Shown here: positions 42,219-51,724 of the stretch, piece after piece | How the letters are laid out: each line of letters begins with the position of its first letter | How positions within the stretch are numbered: position 1 is the stretch's first letter | Source: Candidatus Obscuribacterales bacterium | Lineage (GTDB): Bacteria > Cyanobacteriota > Vampirovibrionia > Obscuribacterales > Obscuribacteraceae | NCBI GenBank assembly: GCA_019637435.1 | Contig: JAHBVO010000003.1 | Coordinates: forward strand, 186,001-250,000 | Reading direction: 5' to 3' | DNA: 64,000 bases | The notes under the pieces: model-generated | What the model was told of the DNA's origin: nothing | Database searches by the model: none | What the model saw: only the letters and a program-made list of their open reading frames with translations | Program-made: the position numbers and the translations under genes

Positions 42219-44579
42219 ATGCACGTGGAAGACAGCAACAAATCCCTAGTAATAGTAGAGTCTCCGGCGAAAGCCAAGACCATAAGTAAGATCCTCGGAC
42301 GCGATTTTCAGGTTAAGGCGAGCATCGGACATGTTCGCGACCTCCCGAAGAATCGGTTAGGCGTGAATGTCCGAAAGAACTTCGAGCCGCAGTATGAAAT
42401 TCTGCGCGAGAAGGAACCTATAGTTAAAGAATTGAGAGAAGCGGCGCAGGATGCAGAGAAAGTCTACCTCGCGCCTGACCCTGACCGTGAAGGTGAGGCG
42501 ATTGCGTGGCATCTTTCTGAGCTGCTCGACTTGCCGAAGTCGAAGCTGCACCGAATTGAGTTCAACGAAATCACAAAAGAAGCCGTCCTTGCGGCAATCA
42601 AATCGCCAAGACAAATCGACAAACGTCTTGTAGATGCTCAGCAAGCTCGACGTGTGCTCGACAGACTTGTAGGCTACAAGATCAGTCCTTTGCTCTGGAG
42701 AAAGGTCAACGGTCGTTCTGCCGGACGAGTACAGTCAGTTGCCGTCAGACTGATTTGCGAGCGCGAGCAGGATGTGACCAGTTTCGAGCCCAAAGAATAC
42801 TGGTCGATCAAGGCCAGTCTTTCGAAAGCAAAAGCAAAACAAACGTTCACCGCTCCACTATATAAGTGGAAAGAGAAGCGCATAATCGCCGCGTCAGACA
42901 AAGCGACGGCGCAGACCATGACTATCGACAGTGAGAAAGAAGCGAAGGCAATCGTCAAAGCAGTCGAAAACCAGGACTTCAAGGTTAGCTCGGTGACCGA
43001 AAAGTCGAGCCAACGAAAGCCGCAGCCGCCATTCATCACCTCGACTCTGCAAAGAGAGGCGTCGAATGCGCTCGGTTATCCGGTGAAGAAAACCATGCAG
43101 TTGGCGCAGGCGCTTTATGAAGGTATTGAACTGGGTCCGGACGGACCGACCGGTTTGATTACATACATGCGTACTGACTCGACTCGTGTGTCGCAGCAAG
43201 CACAAGATGATGCGCGCGCGTTCATCGAAGAGAAGTACGGCAAAGACTACATTCCTGCTAAGCCCTGGGTTTATACGCGTAAAGCGAAAAACGTTCAGGA
43301 TGCTCACGAAGCCATCCGCCCATCTTATCCTGATAAGATGCCGGACGAAGTGAAGAAGTATCTGACCTCGGATCAGTACAAACTCTATAAGTTGATCTGG
43401 CAACGTTTCATGGCCAGCCAGATGTCGCCGGTTAAACTGCAGACGACCACCGTCGAGATTGACGCAGGCGAAGCGATTTTCCGTGCTTCGGCGACTGAGA
43501 AGAAGTTCGATGGTTTCACCGTAGTTTACGATCGCTTGCCGAAAGGCGCAGCGGAAACCGGAGACGAAGAGCCTGGTGAGGGTGAAGATGCTCAGGAAGA
43601 GCATACCGACAACTTGCCTGCGCTCAAGAAAAACGAAGAGCTGAAGCTGAAAGACGTGAATCCGAACCAGCATTTCACCCAGCCACCTCCGCGCTACAGC
43701 GAAGCTACGCTGGTTAAGACACTGGAAGAACTCGGCATCGGCCGTCCTTCTACATATGCAGCCACGGTTACGACGATCATCGATCGTAAGTACGTGGAGC
43801 GTGTCAACAAAGCTCTTGTACCGACGAAACTCGGTCAGGCTGTCAATCTCCTGTTGGTAGAACACTTCGGCAATATTGTCGATGTTCGTTTCACCGCCAA
43901 CATGGAAGCGAAGCTCGACCAGATCGAAGAAGACAAAGTCGACTGGCACGGCATGCTCAAAGACTTCTACCAACCATTTGGTGAGACTTTGAAAAAGGCC
44001 GAAGAGAATATGAACAAAGTGATTATTCTCTCTGAGCACAACTGTCCTGCTTGCGGACAGCAGATGGCGATTCGTTCTTCGCGCTTCGGTCAATTCCTTG
44101 GTTGCATTGGTTACCCCGAATGCAAAACCAAAATCGCTTTGACTAAAGAAGGAACACCAGTTCCGGAAGATAGACCATCTGAAGAAAAGTGCAAAGCATG
44201 CGGCTCTGACATGATCATTAGATATGGTCGTTACGGCGATTACCTTGCTTGCAGTAAAGAAGAATGCGGCGAGAAGCAACCAATCCTGAAAACAACAGGT
44301 GTTGATTGCCCTCGAGAAGGTTGCGGTGGAGCGATTGTCGAGAAGAAATCGCGCCGCGGCAAGATATTCTACGGTTGCAGCAACTACTCGCAAAACCAGT
44401 GCACATCGGCATACTGGTACTCACCGGTTATCTCCGGTGGTCCTTACGGCAAGAATACTTGCCCGCAGTGCAACAGCATCTTGCTCTACAAGACGTTGAA
44501 GCGCGGCGACCAGGTTCAATGCTCCAGCAAAGAATGCACATTCGCCGAATTGGCAACTGGTAAGGAAGTACACGCATAA
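42219..44579 (+). CDS. topA: DNA topoisomerase I (type IA)
   Basis: A 786-aa enzyme that relaxes negative supercoils. The Toprim domain begins SLVIVESPAKAKTI and carries APDPDREGEAIAWHL. The catalytic tyrosine is Y316 in TYMRTDSTRVS. PPPRYSEATLVKTLEELGIG is conserved, and the C-terminal region (about 610-780) has four Cys4 zinc ribbons beginning CPACGQQMAIRSSRFG. An acidic insert (AETGDEEPGEGEDAQEEH) sits around residue 450. The start is the ATG at 42219, with AGG just upstream. The gene ends before a hairpin at 44605-44630. Confidence 0.97.
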   Translation: MHVEDSNKSLVIVESPAKAKTISKILGRDFQVKASIGHVRDLPKNRLGVNVRKNFEPQYEILREKEPIVKELREAAQDAEKVYLAPDPDREGEAIAWHLSELLDLPKSKLHRIEFNEITKEAVLAAIKSPRQIDKRLVDAQQARRVLDRLVGYKISPLLWRKVNGRSAGRVQSVAVRLICEREQDVTSFEPKEYWSIKASLSKAKAKQTFTAPLYKWKEKRIIAASDKATAQTMTIDSEKEAKAIVKAVENQDFKVSSVTEKSSQRKPQPPFITSTLQREASNALGYPVKKTMQLAQALYEGIELGPDGPTGLITYMRTDSTRVSQQAQDDARAFIEEKYGKDYIPAKPWVYTRKAKNVQDAHEAIRPSYPDKMPDEVKKYLTSDQYKLYKLIWQRFMASQMSPVKLQTTTVEIDAGEAIFRASATEKKFDGFTVVYDRLPKGAAETGDEEPGEGEDAQEEHTDNLPALKKNEELKLKDVNPNQHFTQPPPRYSEATLVKTLEELGIGRPSTYAATVTTIIDRKYVERVNKALVPTKLGQAVNLLLVEHFGNIVDVRFTANMEAKLDQIEEDKVDWHGMLKDFYQPFGETLKKAEENMNKVIILSEHNCPACGQQMAIRSSRFGQFLGCIGYPECKTKIALTKEGTPVPEDRPSEEKCKACGSDMIIRYGRYGDYLACSKEECGEKQPILKTTGVDCPREGCGGAIVEKKSRRGKIFYGCSNYSQNQCTSAYWYSPVISGGPYGKNTCPQCNSILLYKTLKRGDQVQCSSKECTFAELATGKEVHA

Positions 44580-44604
44580 GCGAGACTTCGATTCGAAACT
44601 TGAG

Positions 44605-44630
44605 CGGGCAGGCGTAAGTCTGCCCGTTTC
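44605..44630 (+). terminator. Terminator after topA
   Basis: CGGGCAG (44605-44611) and CTGCCCG (44620-44626) pair perfectly around 8 bases, followed by TTTC, 26 bases after the topA stop. Confidence 0.65.
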
Positions 44631-44638
44631 GATGCTGG

Positions 44639-44842
44639 CTAAGCGATCAACTTGTCGTAGAATTGCTGCGCCAGAGGTTGACGTGAAGCTGCCTCTTTTC
44701 TAAGGGCTTCATCGTTGTTGGCAAGATGACTGGACCAGATTGCTCTGAGATTCGAGTCGAAGTCTTGCATGGCCTGGTCGGCGACATCCTGAGTTAATGC
44801 CTGGCTCATGTCGAGCTCTTCAGTGTGTCTTCTGAGGTTCAT
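44639..44842 (-). CDS. Small hypothetical protein
   Basis: A 67-aa acidic, mainly helical protein (SQALTQDVADQAMQDFDSNL, then HLANNDEALRKEAASRQ) without a signal or membrane segment. AGAGGAAAC sits at good distance before the ATG at 44842, which is why I accept it. No family is recognised. It is convergent with topA, whose terminator lies 9 bases away. Confidence 0.6.
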   Translation of the reverse strand: MNLRRHTEELDMSQALTQDVADQAMQDFDSNLRAIWSSHLANNDEALRKEAASRQPLAQQFYDKLIA

Positions 44843-45208
44843 TGATGTTTCCTCTTTTCACTTTCCTGGGGAGCTTCCAAATGTTTTTGAAAACTTCCAT
44901 AGTTCGCATGTAGCATTTTTTTCGCCAACTGCTGTTGGCAACTGGCAAATCTAATGTTTCGTACCTGCTGATTAACTTTGTTGGAACTGTCACCTAAAGG
45001 AGTAGATCGCGCTATGCTTTCGTCCTATTCTTGTTTCCCTTATTAGTAATGAGCGACAAATAGCGACGATGTGAAGAGGAGTCAAAGTCGACTGATCTTC
45101 AGAAAGTCTTTACCTATGAGGCTTTCGAAATAGTCATCGGGTTGCGTTTAACCGCATACTCTGATGTTAGAATGTAATCACATTGGTTCTGGGAGAAGAT
45201 AAACAGCC
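44843..45208. other. 366-bp spacer upstream of clpC
   Basis: It lies between the divergent small gene and clpC. I see no RNA or repeat. GGGAGAAG precedes the clpC ATG by about 11 bases. Confidence 0.4.
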
Positions 45209-47794
45209 ATGTTTGAACGGTTCACCGAAAAAGCGATCAAAGTAATCATGCTTGCGCAGGAAGAGGCGCGACGACTTGGTCACAATTTTGTGGGCACTGA
45301 GCAGATTCTTCTCGGGTTGATTGGCGAAGGCACTGGTATTGCCGCCAAAACACTCAAGTCGATGGGAGTCAACTTGAAAGATGCCCGAGTAGAGGTCGAG
45401 AAAATCATCGGACGCGGATCCGGTTTCGTGGCTGTGGAGATTCCATTCACGCCTAGAGCGAAACGAGTCCTCGAGCTGTCCTGGGATGAAGCCAGGCAGT
45501 TAGGACACAACTACATCGGAACGGAGCACCTCCTGTTAGGGCTTATCCGCGAAGGTGAGGGTGTGGCAGCCAGAGTGCTCGAAAACCTCGGTGTCGACCT
45601 GACTAAGGTGCGCAGCCATGTCATTCGTCTGCTCGGAGAGAGCGGCGCTTCGACATCAGGCGCGTCTACCTCGACAAGCACGGGTCGCAGTAAGACACCC
45701 ACGCTGGACGAGTTTGGTTTAAACCTCACACAAGCCGCTCAGGAAAACCGTCTGGATCCTGTAGTCGGTCGTGAAAAAGAAATCGAACGTGTGATTCAGA
45801 TCTTGGGTCGCCGTACGAAAAACAACCCTGTATTGATCGGAGAACCCGGCGTTGGTAAAACAGCAATCGCCGAAGGTTTGTCGATTCGCATTGCGAATGG
45901 CGATGTTCCGGACATCTTGTCTGAACGCAAAATCGTCATGCTCGACATTGGTCTCCTCGTTGCCGGTACGAAGTATCGCGGCGAATTCGAAGAGCGCTTG
46001 AAGAAAATCATGGATGAGATTCGCGCGGCCGGCAACGTTATGCTGGTTATCGACGAATTGCATACGTTGATCGGCGCAGGTGCTGCAGAAGGTGCTATCG
46101 ATGCCGCGAACATTTTGAAACCAGCCCTGGCTCGTGGAGAGTTGCAGTGCATCGGCGCCACCACCATGGATGAATACCGCAAACATATTGAGCGTGACGC
46201 CGCCCTCGAACGTCGTTTTCAACCGGTAATCATCGATCCGCCCAGTGTGGACGAAACGATTGAAATCCTTCGCGGTTTGCGTCCTAAGTATGAAGAGCAC
46301 CACAGATTGCAAATCGGTGATGACGCGATCGAATCCGCAGCAAAACTGTCGGATCGTTATATAACAGATCGCTTCCTCCCGGACAAAGCAATCGACTTGG
46401 TTGACGAAGCGTCTTCGCGCGTACGTTTGAGAGCCAGTTCCCTTCCGCCGGAAGGCAAGGAAGTTGAGAAGGAATTGCGCAAGGTTCGTCGCGATAAAGA
46501 GATGGCTATTCGCAACCAGGAATTCGAGAAGGCAGCTTCTCTTCGCGAACAGGAGACCAAGCTCTCGGAAAAAATTCGCGAAATCCAGACTGCATGGAAA
46601 GCCAAGCAAGAGACCGAGAAGCCTTACGTTAACGCTGAGGAAGTTGCTCACGTTGTTAACGCCTGGACCGGTATCCCGCTACTCAAGCTGACCGAAGCAG
46701 AATCCGAAAAATTGCTCCACATGTCTGATGTTCTGCACCAGCGTGTCATCGGTCAGAACGAAGCCGTTGATGCGGTTTGCAAAGCAATCAGAAGAGCTCG
46801 TGTCGGTTTGAAAAACCCGGCGCGTCCAATCGGAAGCTTTATCTTCTCCGGTCCGACCGGGGTTGGTAAAACCGAACTTGCAAAGGCGCTTGCCGGCTAC
46901 TTCTTCGGTTCAGAAGACAACTTGATTCGTATCGACATGTCCGAGTTTATGGAGCACCATACAACCTCGAAGTTGATTGGTTCACCACCCGGATACGTTG
47001 GATATCAGGAAGGCGGTCAGCTAACCGAGTCAGTTCGTCGCAAACCATATTCCGTTATTCTGTTCGATGAAATTGAAAAGGCACACCCTGACGTATTCAA
47101 CGTGCTCCTTCAAATTCTCGATGACGGACGTTTGTCTGATAGCAAAGGACGCACAGTCGACTTCAAGAACACAATCATTATCATGACCTCCAACGTCGGT
47201 GCTCAATTCATCGACAAGACCGCGATGACCCTGGGCTTCCAGGTTCAAAGCGCAGCTGAGGAGCATGAGAATCGCTACAAGATCATCAAAGATAAGGTCA
47301 TGGACTCGATGAAGAAGACCTTCAGACCAGAGTTCTTGAACCGTATCGACGAGATCATCGTGTTCCAACAGCTCACCCGCGAAGAAATTCGCCGCATCGT
47401 CGACCTCATGTCGGCAGATCTGCAAAGCCGCATCAAGAGTCAGGGTATGGAACTCGTTGTTACAGACGAGTGCAAAGACCTGATCGCCAAAGAGGGTTAC
47501 AACCCGACTTATGGTGCCAGACCGTTGCGTCGAGCTATTCAAAGAATGCTCGAAGACAACATGGCTGAGCAAGTATTGATGGGCAAATTCAAGGAAGGCG
47601 ACATCATCATCACGAAACTCGAGGGTGATAGTGTTGTTTTCGAAAAGACCGGTAAGACCGTAGAGAAACCCGCTGAAAACAAAGAAAACGGCGGCGACAA
47701 GGCGGACAAGGTAAAAAGTGAGAAGACTGCGAAATCGAGCAAAAAGTCCTCTGACGGCGATGCCGAAAAGAGTGAAGAGAGTTCGAATAACTAA
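45209..47794 (+). CDS. clpC: ATP-dependent Clp protease ATPase subunit ClpC
   Basis: An 861-aa Hsp100 unfoldase. Two N-terminal Clp_N repeats (FTEKAIKVIMLAQEEARRLG and the second from about 80) precede AAA-1 (Walker A GEPGVGKT near 210). A UVR-like middle segment (NQEFEKAASLREQE near 436) distinguishes ClpC from ClpB and ClpA. AAA-2 (GPTGVGKT near 548) and the C-terminal small domain follow. With ClpP it degrades folded or adaptor-bound proteins; no ClpP gene is near. The last 45 residues are a Lys/Ser/Glu-rich tail absent from most ClpC. A strong terminator follows. Confidence 0.97.
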   Translation: MFERFTEKAIKVIMLAQEEARRLGHNFVGTEQILLGLIGEGTGIAAKTLKSMGVNLKDARVEVEKIIGRGSGFVAVEIPFTPRAKRVLELSWDEARQLGHNYIGTEHLLLGLIREGEGVAARVLENLGVDLTKVRSHVIRLLGESGASTSGASTSTSTGRSKTPTLDEFGLNLTQAAQENRLDPVVGREKEIERVIQILGRRTKNNPVLIGEPGVGKTAIAEGLSIRIANGDVPDILSERKIVMLDIGLLVAGTKYRGEFEERLKKIMDEIRAAGNVMLVIDELHTLIGAGAAEGAIDAANILKPALARGELQCIGATTMDEYRKHIERDAALERRFQPVIIDPPSVDETIEILRGLRPKYEEHHRLQIGDDAIESAAKLSDRYITDRFLPDKAIDLVDEASSRVRLRASSLPPEGKEVEKELRKVRRDKEMAIRNQEFEKAASLREQETKLSEKIREIQTAWKAKQETEKPYVNAEEVAHVVNAWTGIPLLKLTEAESEKLLHMSDVLHQRVIGQNEAVDAVCKAIRRARVGLKNPARPIGSFIFSGPTGVGKTELAKALAGYFFGSEDNLIRIDMSEFMEHHTTSKLIGSPPGYVGYQEGGQLTESVRRKPYSVILFDEIEKAHPDVFNVLLQILDDGRLSDSKGRTVDFKNTIIIMTSNVGAQFIDKTAMTLGFQVQSAAEEHENRYKIIKDKVMDSMKKTFRPEFLNRIDEIIVFQQLTREEIRRIVDLMSADLQSRIKSQGMELVVTDECKDLIAKEGYNPTYGARPLRRAIQRMLEDNMAEQVLMGKFKEGDIIITKLEGDSVVFEKTGKTVEKPAENKENGGDKADKVKSEKTAKSSKKSSDGDAEKSEESSNN

Positions 47795-47870
47795 AGTCTG
47801 TCTGCCGCGAATGCGGTAAGACTAATGACCCCAGGGTCATCAATTAGTTAGCAGTAAAATCGAATGAATA

Positions 47871-47901
47871 AAAAGAGCGACTTCGGTCGCTCTTTCTTTT
47901 T
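47871..47901 (+). terminator. Strong Rho-independent terminator of clpC
   Basis: AAAGAGCGAC (47872-47881) pairs with GTCGCTCTTT (47886-47895) around the stable TTCG tetraloop, followed by CTTTTTG. Confidence 0.9.
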
Positions 47902-47939
47902 GAGTCGGAACGAGTAGCCTACTAAACGTTATTGGACCA

Positions 47940-47979
47940 TTCGCAAACACTGATGTGCTTTCGCAAACACTGACGTGCT
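47940..47979 (+). repeat. Tandem 20-bp direct repeat
   Basis: TTCGCAAACACTGATGTGCT is repeated immediately as TTCGCAAACACTGACGTGCT, one mismatch. It lies 38 bases after the clpC terminator and 170 bases before the next gene. Confidence 0.6.
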
Positions 47980-48148
47980 GCGGTTGTTCTTGCGGTAACG
48001 CTTTCTTGGTTTAAATCTGAAATTTTGCCAGTTATTTTTATTGGTGGAACATCCCCCATTCAGGGGACATCAAAATCATTTAAATGCGTGATGATTCTTG
48101 AGGGCGATTAGGGCAAACTATATGTAGAGGACGACCAAGGGGACTGTG

Positions 48149-48439
48149 ATGAGTGATTTGTTTAACAACTGTGTGAGTAAGATCAAAAACCTTTTCTCAA
48201 AAGAGAGCGCCGATGATGTTTGCGATGACCGAATCGAGGCTGCACGAATAACATCAAACAGGCTCCAGGCGCTTCAGAGGATGCGCTCAAACTCCCCAAC
48301 CACTCCGGACTACAAGCTTGAAGGCGCCAGTCAAACGACTCTCAGTAAGAACACGAAGCCGGAAAGACGCCTGACGAAGCTCGATGACGTAGAATTGGAT
48401 TTCGGCATGAAGATCGGTCACTCAACGACTCTCCCGTAA
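48149..48439 (+). CDS. Small hypothetical protein
   Basis: A 96-aa hydrophilic protein (SDLFNNCVSKIKNLFSKES at the start) with two Cys near the N-terminus and a basic/acidic mix afterwards. AAGGGG sits 7 bases before the ATG at 48149; a GTG immediately before it is also possible. No family, signal or membrane segment is recognised. Confidence 0.55.
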   Translation: MSDLFNNCVSKIKNLFSKESADDVCDDRIEAARITSNRLQALQRMRSNSPTTPDYKLEGASQTTLSKNTKPERRLTKLDDVELDFGMKIGHSTTLP

Positions 48440-48806
48440 ATAAATCATCTGCAGTTTGTCCTCATCGTTCATTCAAACCGCGGCGACGCAATGCACCGGC
48501 TGTATTTGCCTTGTGTCAAGATCGATAGCAGTTTCTCGTTGGTATCATTGTGGTATCAACGGAGGGGTAGTACGAAAAAAGATAGTAGACGTATGGGTAA
48601 TTGGAAACGACAAAGTCACGCACCCCGAAAGGAGCGTAACCTCGTCGTCCCAACGCCTCGTGAGAGACTCGCTTGCGCTTCGCTTTAGAGTCGTTAACGC
48701 TGACCTTTTACGCCAGGCATAGCCTAGCGCTGGGCAGTGGCTAACGCCTCCTCGACGACGTCACCCGCTTAGGGTTTCGGGATGACTAATGTTGAGAACC
48801 GGAGTC
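48440..48806. other. 367-bp spacer, nothing recognised
   Basis: It separates the small gene from the convergent acyl-CoA synthetase gene. Short frames overlap but lack ribosome-binding sites. GATAGTAGACG (about 48581-48591) resembles a reverse CTACTATC box. Confidence 0.35.
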
Positions 48807-50678
48807 TCAGTCCGGCTTGCGACGCGTGTACAGTTCCTCTTCCATCGCCTTGTAGCGCTTCAGCACCTCTTCGGTCCTGATCGACAGCTTGTTGGTGAGA
48901 AGACCGTTGTCGACGGATGCAGCCACCGGGACGATCGAGAACTGCTTGATCGTTTCCCAGCGCTCCAGGCTCTTGTTGGCCTTCTCCACGATCTCCGCGA
49001 CGCGAGCGACGATCGCCGGGTGCGTTGCGAAGAACGCGGGCAGTCCGTCGCCGGGCAGAGCCACGGATTTGTCGGACATCAGCTTGCGAGCCTTGTCCTG
49101 GTTCACGAAGATGAGCGCGCCGATGAACGGCTTGCCGTCACCGACCGGGACGACGTACTGAACGAGCTCATCGATGCCGTCGAAGGCGTTCTCCAGCTTC
49201 TCCGGAGCGACGTACTTGCCGCCGTCAGTCTTCAGCAGGCGCTTCTTGCGACCCGTGATGTACAGATACTTGTCGGCGTCGAAGCGGCCGAGGTCGCCGG
49301 TGTTGAACCAGCCGTCGCTGAACGACGCCGCATTGGCGTCCGGCAACTGCCAGTAGCCAGGCGTCACGCAGTCGCCCTTCAGCCAGATCACGCCTGCGCC
49401 GGACGTGTCGCCGGGCTCCGGAACGATCTTCACGTTGATGCAGTCCACGACCCGTCCGACAGAGCCGGGACGGTTGTTGTCGATGGTATTGACTGCGATA
49501 CCACCGCAGGTTTCGGTCAATCCGTAGCCCTGGCGCAGCGTGAAGCCGGTCAGGTCGAAGAAGTTGACCACATCCGCAGCGATGGGTGCGCCGCCCGAGA
49601 GCATGACGCGAACCCGGCCACCGAGTGCCGCGCGGATCTTGCTGAACACGAGTGCGTCAGCGATCTTGCGCTTGAAGCCGGGCTGATTCTGTTTGAACGC
49701 CCAGTCGATCAGCATTTTCTTCAGACCGGTCGCCGAGTGGATCTGCGCCTCGGCCTTGTCCTTGATCTTGCGCCACACGGCAGGAACGCCGAGCAGGACA
49801 GTCGGACGAATCTGCTTCACGACGTCTGCCATCTCCTCGACCTTGCAGAAGGCAGAGGTGACGCCACACCAGAGGCACAGTGAAGTGCCGTTGACGCGCT
49901 CGTAGACGTGGGCGAGCGGCAGGTACGACAGGTAGATGTCGTCCTTGTTGAAGGTGAAGCCGTGCCGGAGAAGCGCTTCGCAAGCGGAGGCGATGTTGTG
50001 GTGCGTGAGCACGACGCCCTTCGGCACGCCGGTCGAGCCGGACGTGTAGATGATGGTGGCGATGTCATCGCCGTCGATGCCGAGGAACTTGCCGGACGCG
50101 GGGGTACCGTGGAACTGTCGGCCGATGGCGGATAGCATGTCCTGCGCGCGAAGGCTGGCTTCACGCTGCGTCGCGCCGGTGTGGTCGAGAGCGTTCGCCG
50201 TCGCATCCGAGAAGGCGTGCGCAACAAGACCCTTGACGCCGCCGCACTTGGCGAGCTGATCGGGACCGTCCACGAAGATGGTCATGGCGCCGGAGTCGCG
50301 AACGATGTAGCTGACCTGATCGGTAGCCGAGTTCGGGTAAATCGGAACCGAAGTGCCGCCGAGGGATTGAATGGCGAGATCCATCCACACCCATTCCGGG
50401 CAGTTCCAGGCGAGAAGCGCGGCGCGAGAGCCTCTGGAGAACCCGCGGTCCTTCAGGAAGACCATGAGTTCAGCAACGATCAGACCACATTCCCGCCACG
50501 TCACCTTGCGGTGACTGGAAGCCTCGGGGACCCAGATGGGTCCGCCTCCCGGATAACCCGCCGACATGAGATACAAGTCGCTACCGATCTTCGACTCGTT
50601 CTTGGCCAGGATCGCGGCCTTGTCGGGCGTGTTGAAAACATGCGACCAAAACTGTCGCACAAGAGTTTTATTACTCAT
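48807..50678 (-). CDS. Long-chain acyl-CoA synthetase (AMP-forming)
   Basis: A 623-aa ANL-superfamily enzyme activating fatty acids to acyl-CoA with ATP. The P-loop-like motif IIYTSGSTGVPKGVVLTH, LSYLPLAHVYERV, RQGYGLTETCGG, the hinge region DGWFNTGDLG and the C-terminal catalytic Lys context (LLKTDGGKYVAPEKLE) are all present, matching FadD/FAA-type synthetases. The ATG at 50678 (MSNKTLVRQFW) is chosen; the longer frame upstream is an unlikely 29-residue addition. It is divergent from the lipase-thiolase-FadB series and probably supplies its substrate. Codon bias to C/G is strong. Confidence 0.93.
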   Translation of the reverse strand: MSNKTLVRQFWSHVFNTPDKAAILAKNESKIGSDLYLMSAGYPGGGPIWVPEASSHRKVTWRECGLIVAELMVFLKDRGFSRGSRAALLAWNCPEWVWMDLAIQSLGGTSVPIYPNSATDQVSYIVRDSGAMTIFVDGPDQLAKCGGVKGLVAHAFSDATANALDHTGATQREASLRAQDMLSAIGRQFHGTPASGKFLGIDGDDIATIIYTSGSTGVPKGVVLTHHNIASACEALLRHGFTFNKDDIYLSYLPLAHVYERVNGTSLCLWCGVTSAFCKVEEMADVVKQIRPTVLLGVPAVWRKIKDKAEAQIHSATGLKKMLIDWAFKQNQPGFKRKIADALVFSKIRAALGGRVRVMLSGGAPIAADVVNFFDLTGFTLRQGYGLTETCGGIAVNTIDNNRPGSVGRVVDCINVKIVPEPGDTSGAGVIWLKGDCVTPGYWQLPDANAASFSDGWFNTGDLGRFDADKYLYITGRKKRLLKTDGGKYVAPEKLENAFDGIDELVQYVVPVGDGKPFIGALIFVNQDKARKLMSDKSVALPGDGLPAFFATHPAIVARVAEIVEKANKSLERWETIKQFSIVPVAASVDNGLLTNKLSIRTEEVLKRYKAMEEELYTRRKPD

Positions 50679-51724
50679 ATTAGCCTGTGCCTTTTCTGTA
50701 GCGGCTGCAGTCAGGCCGGCACGAACGGCTCTCAGTCGGGTCCGACAGAGGGCGATATGTGCCACCAGCAGCAGTGCTACTTGACTTTCTTGCGAAGCTG
50801 GAAGAAGGTGAACGACGAATTCAGTCGCTCCGCGCTCAAGAGATAGCCTCGATTAAAAGTGATCCGATAGATTTCGGCTGAAGGAAGAAGTGACGGTTTA
50901 TAAAACAACAAAACGAAGCTAACTTATTGAGCCTTCTAATCTCAAGAGCTAATAAGAGCCTGATGAAGAGAGACTTTGACCAAAGATGGTTCTCAAGTAG
51001 ATCACTTGATCGCTAGCTATCAACTCGTGGGAGAACTGGCGTAAGTACCTTGTGATGGTTGTCATTAACGCTGTGTGTTGAAACTGTTGGCAGTCAAGGT
51101 TCTCAAGATGACAGCCTTGCGCGAACCGTAATTGCCGTTGTCATGAAGTGGTGTCACCTATGGTGTTAGTCTTTTTACAGGTTCACCAAAACCGTTCTCT
51201 TGACCGTGTTCAATGATGGTGTCGCTGTCAGTATCACGCGCGCTGTTTGCGTTTCACACACAGACGAAACATTATTCGAAGTCTGCTTGTCAAGAACTGG
51301 TCGGTTTGGATATTTCGACGCTTTGTGATCGGTGTTGGAGGTGGAGTTTCTCTTGGCAGCTTGTCAAACCACTCACGGGCGGTTGTTTGGTGGCGGCTGT
51401 CAAGAGCCGCGCTGAAAGCCACTCTCGCTTAGCACAGCTTTACAAAATGCATACATACGATAGAGCTTTTTGATGAGTTAATCGCAGAAGCTCAAGATTC
51501 TGTAAGTACTTGATATATGACTGCTCAGATTTTTAGCATCAGAGAGGCTTATTTCAATAACACCTCTTCGGAAGTTCTGCGAAAACTTTTTTTCTCCAGC
51601 ATCCCCCCAATAGCTCAGCCATCCCGTATCTCCACTACTGAACGTTCAGTGGCCGGAGTAGCACAAGAGCCGCTAATGGAGCCATTGCCGGTTTCCATAT
51701 CGGGCTGCAAAAGGAGCGTGTATC
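50679..51724. other. 1-kb divergent spacer between acyl-CoA synthetase and lipase genes
   Basis: No gene is supported: the frames here lack start signals and have codon use unlike the neighbours. A perfect 14-bp palindrome sits at 51637-51650. GGTTCTCAAG occurs at 50988-50997 and again near 51098. The region probably carries the control of the fatty-acid block. Confidence 0.45.
51637..51650. promoter_or_regulatory. Perfect palindrome before the lipase gene, operator candidate
   Basis: ACTGAACGTTCAGT is a 14-bp perfect palindrome 75 bases before the lipase start. Nine of its bases (AACGTTCAG) recur at 52946-52954 before the thiolase gene. It is the size and shape of a TetR-type fatty-acid regulator site; no such regulator is in the window. 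Confidence 0.45.

Larger units (their letters stand above)
47795..48148. other. Spacer after clpC with terminator and tandem 20-mers
   Basis: It contains the terminator at 47871-47901 and two tandem 20-bp direct repeats at 47940-47979. The remainder is the leader of the small gene at 48149. Confidence 0.5.

Noticed and set aside
42894..44393. 499-codon minus-strand frame opposite topA
   Set aside because: Phe/Arg-rich antisense translation; topA motifs are conserved on the plus strand.
48789..49883. 364-codon plus-strand frame opposite the acyl-CoA synthetase
   Set aside because: The composition (runs of Asp, Arg, His, Val, Leu) marks it as antisense of a C/G-rich gene.
51213..51473. 86-codon frame upstream of the lipase
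   Set aside because: Cys/Trp/Ser-rich without motif or ribosome-binding site, in a region with overlapping equal-length frames on both strands.
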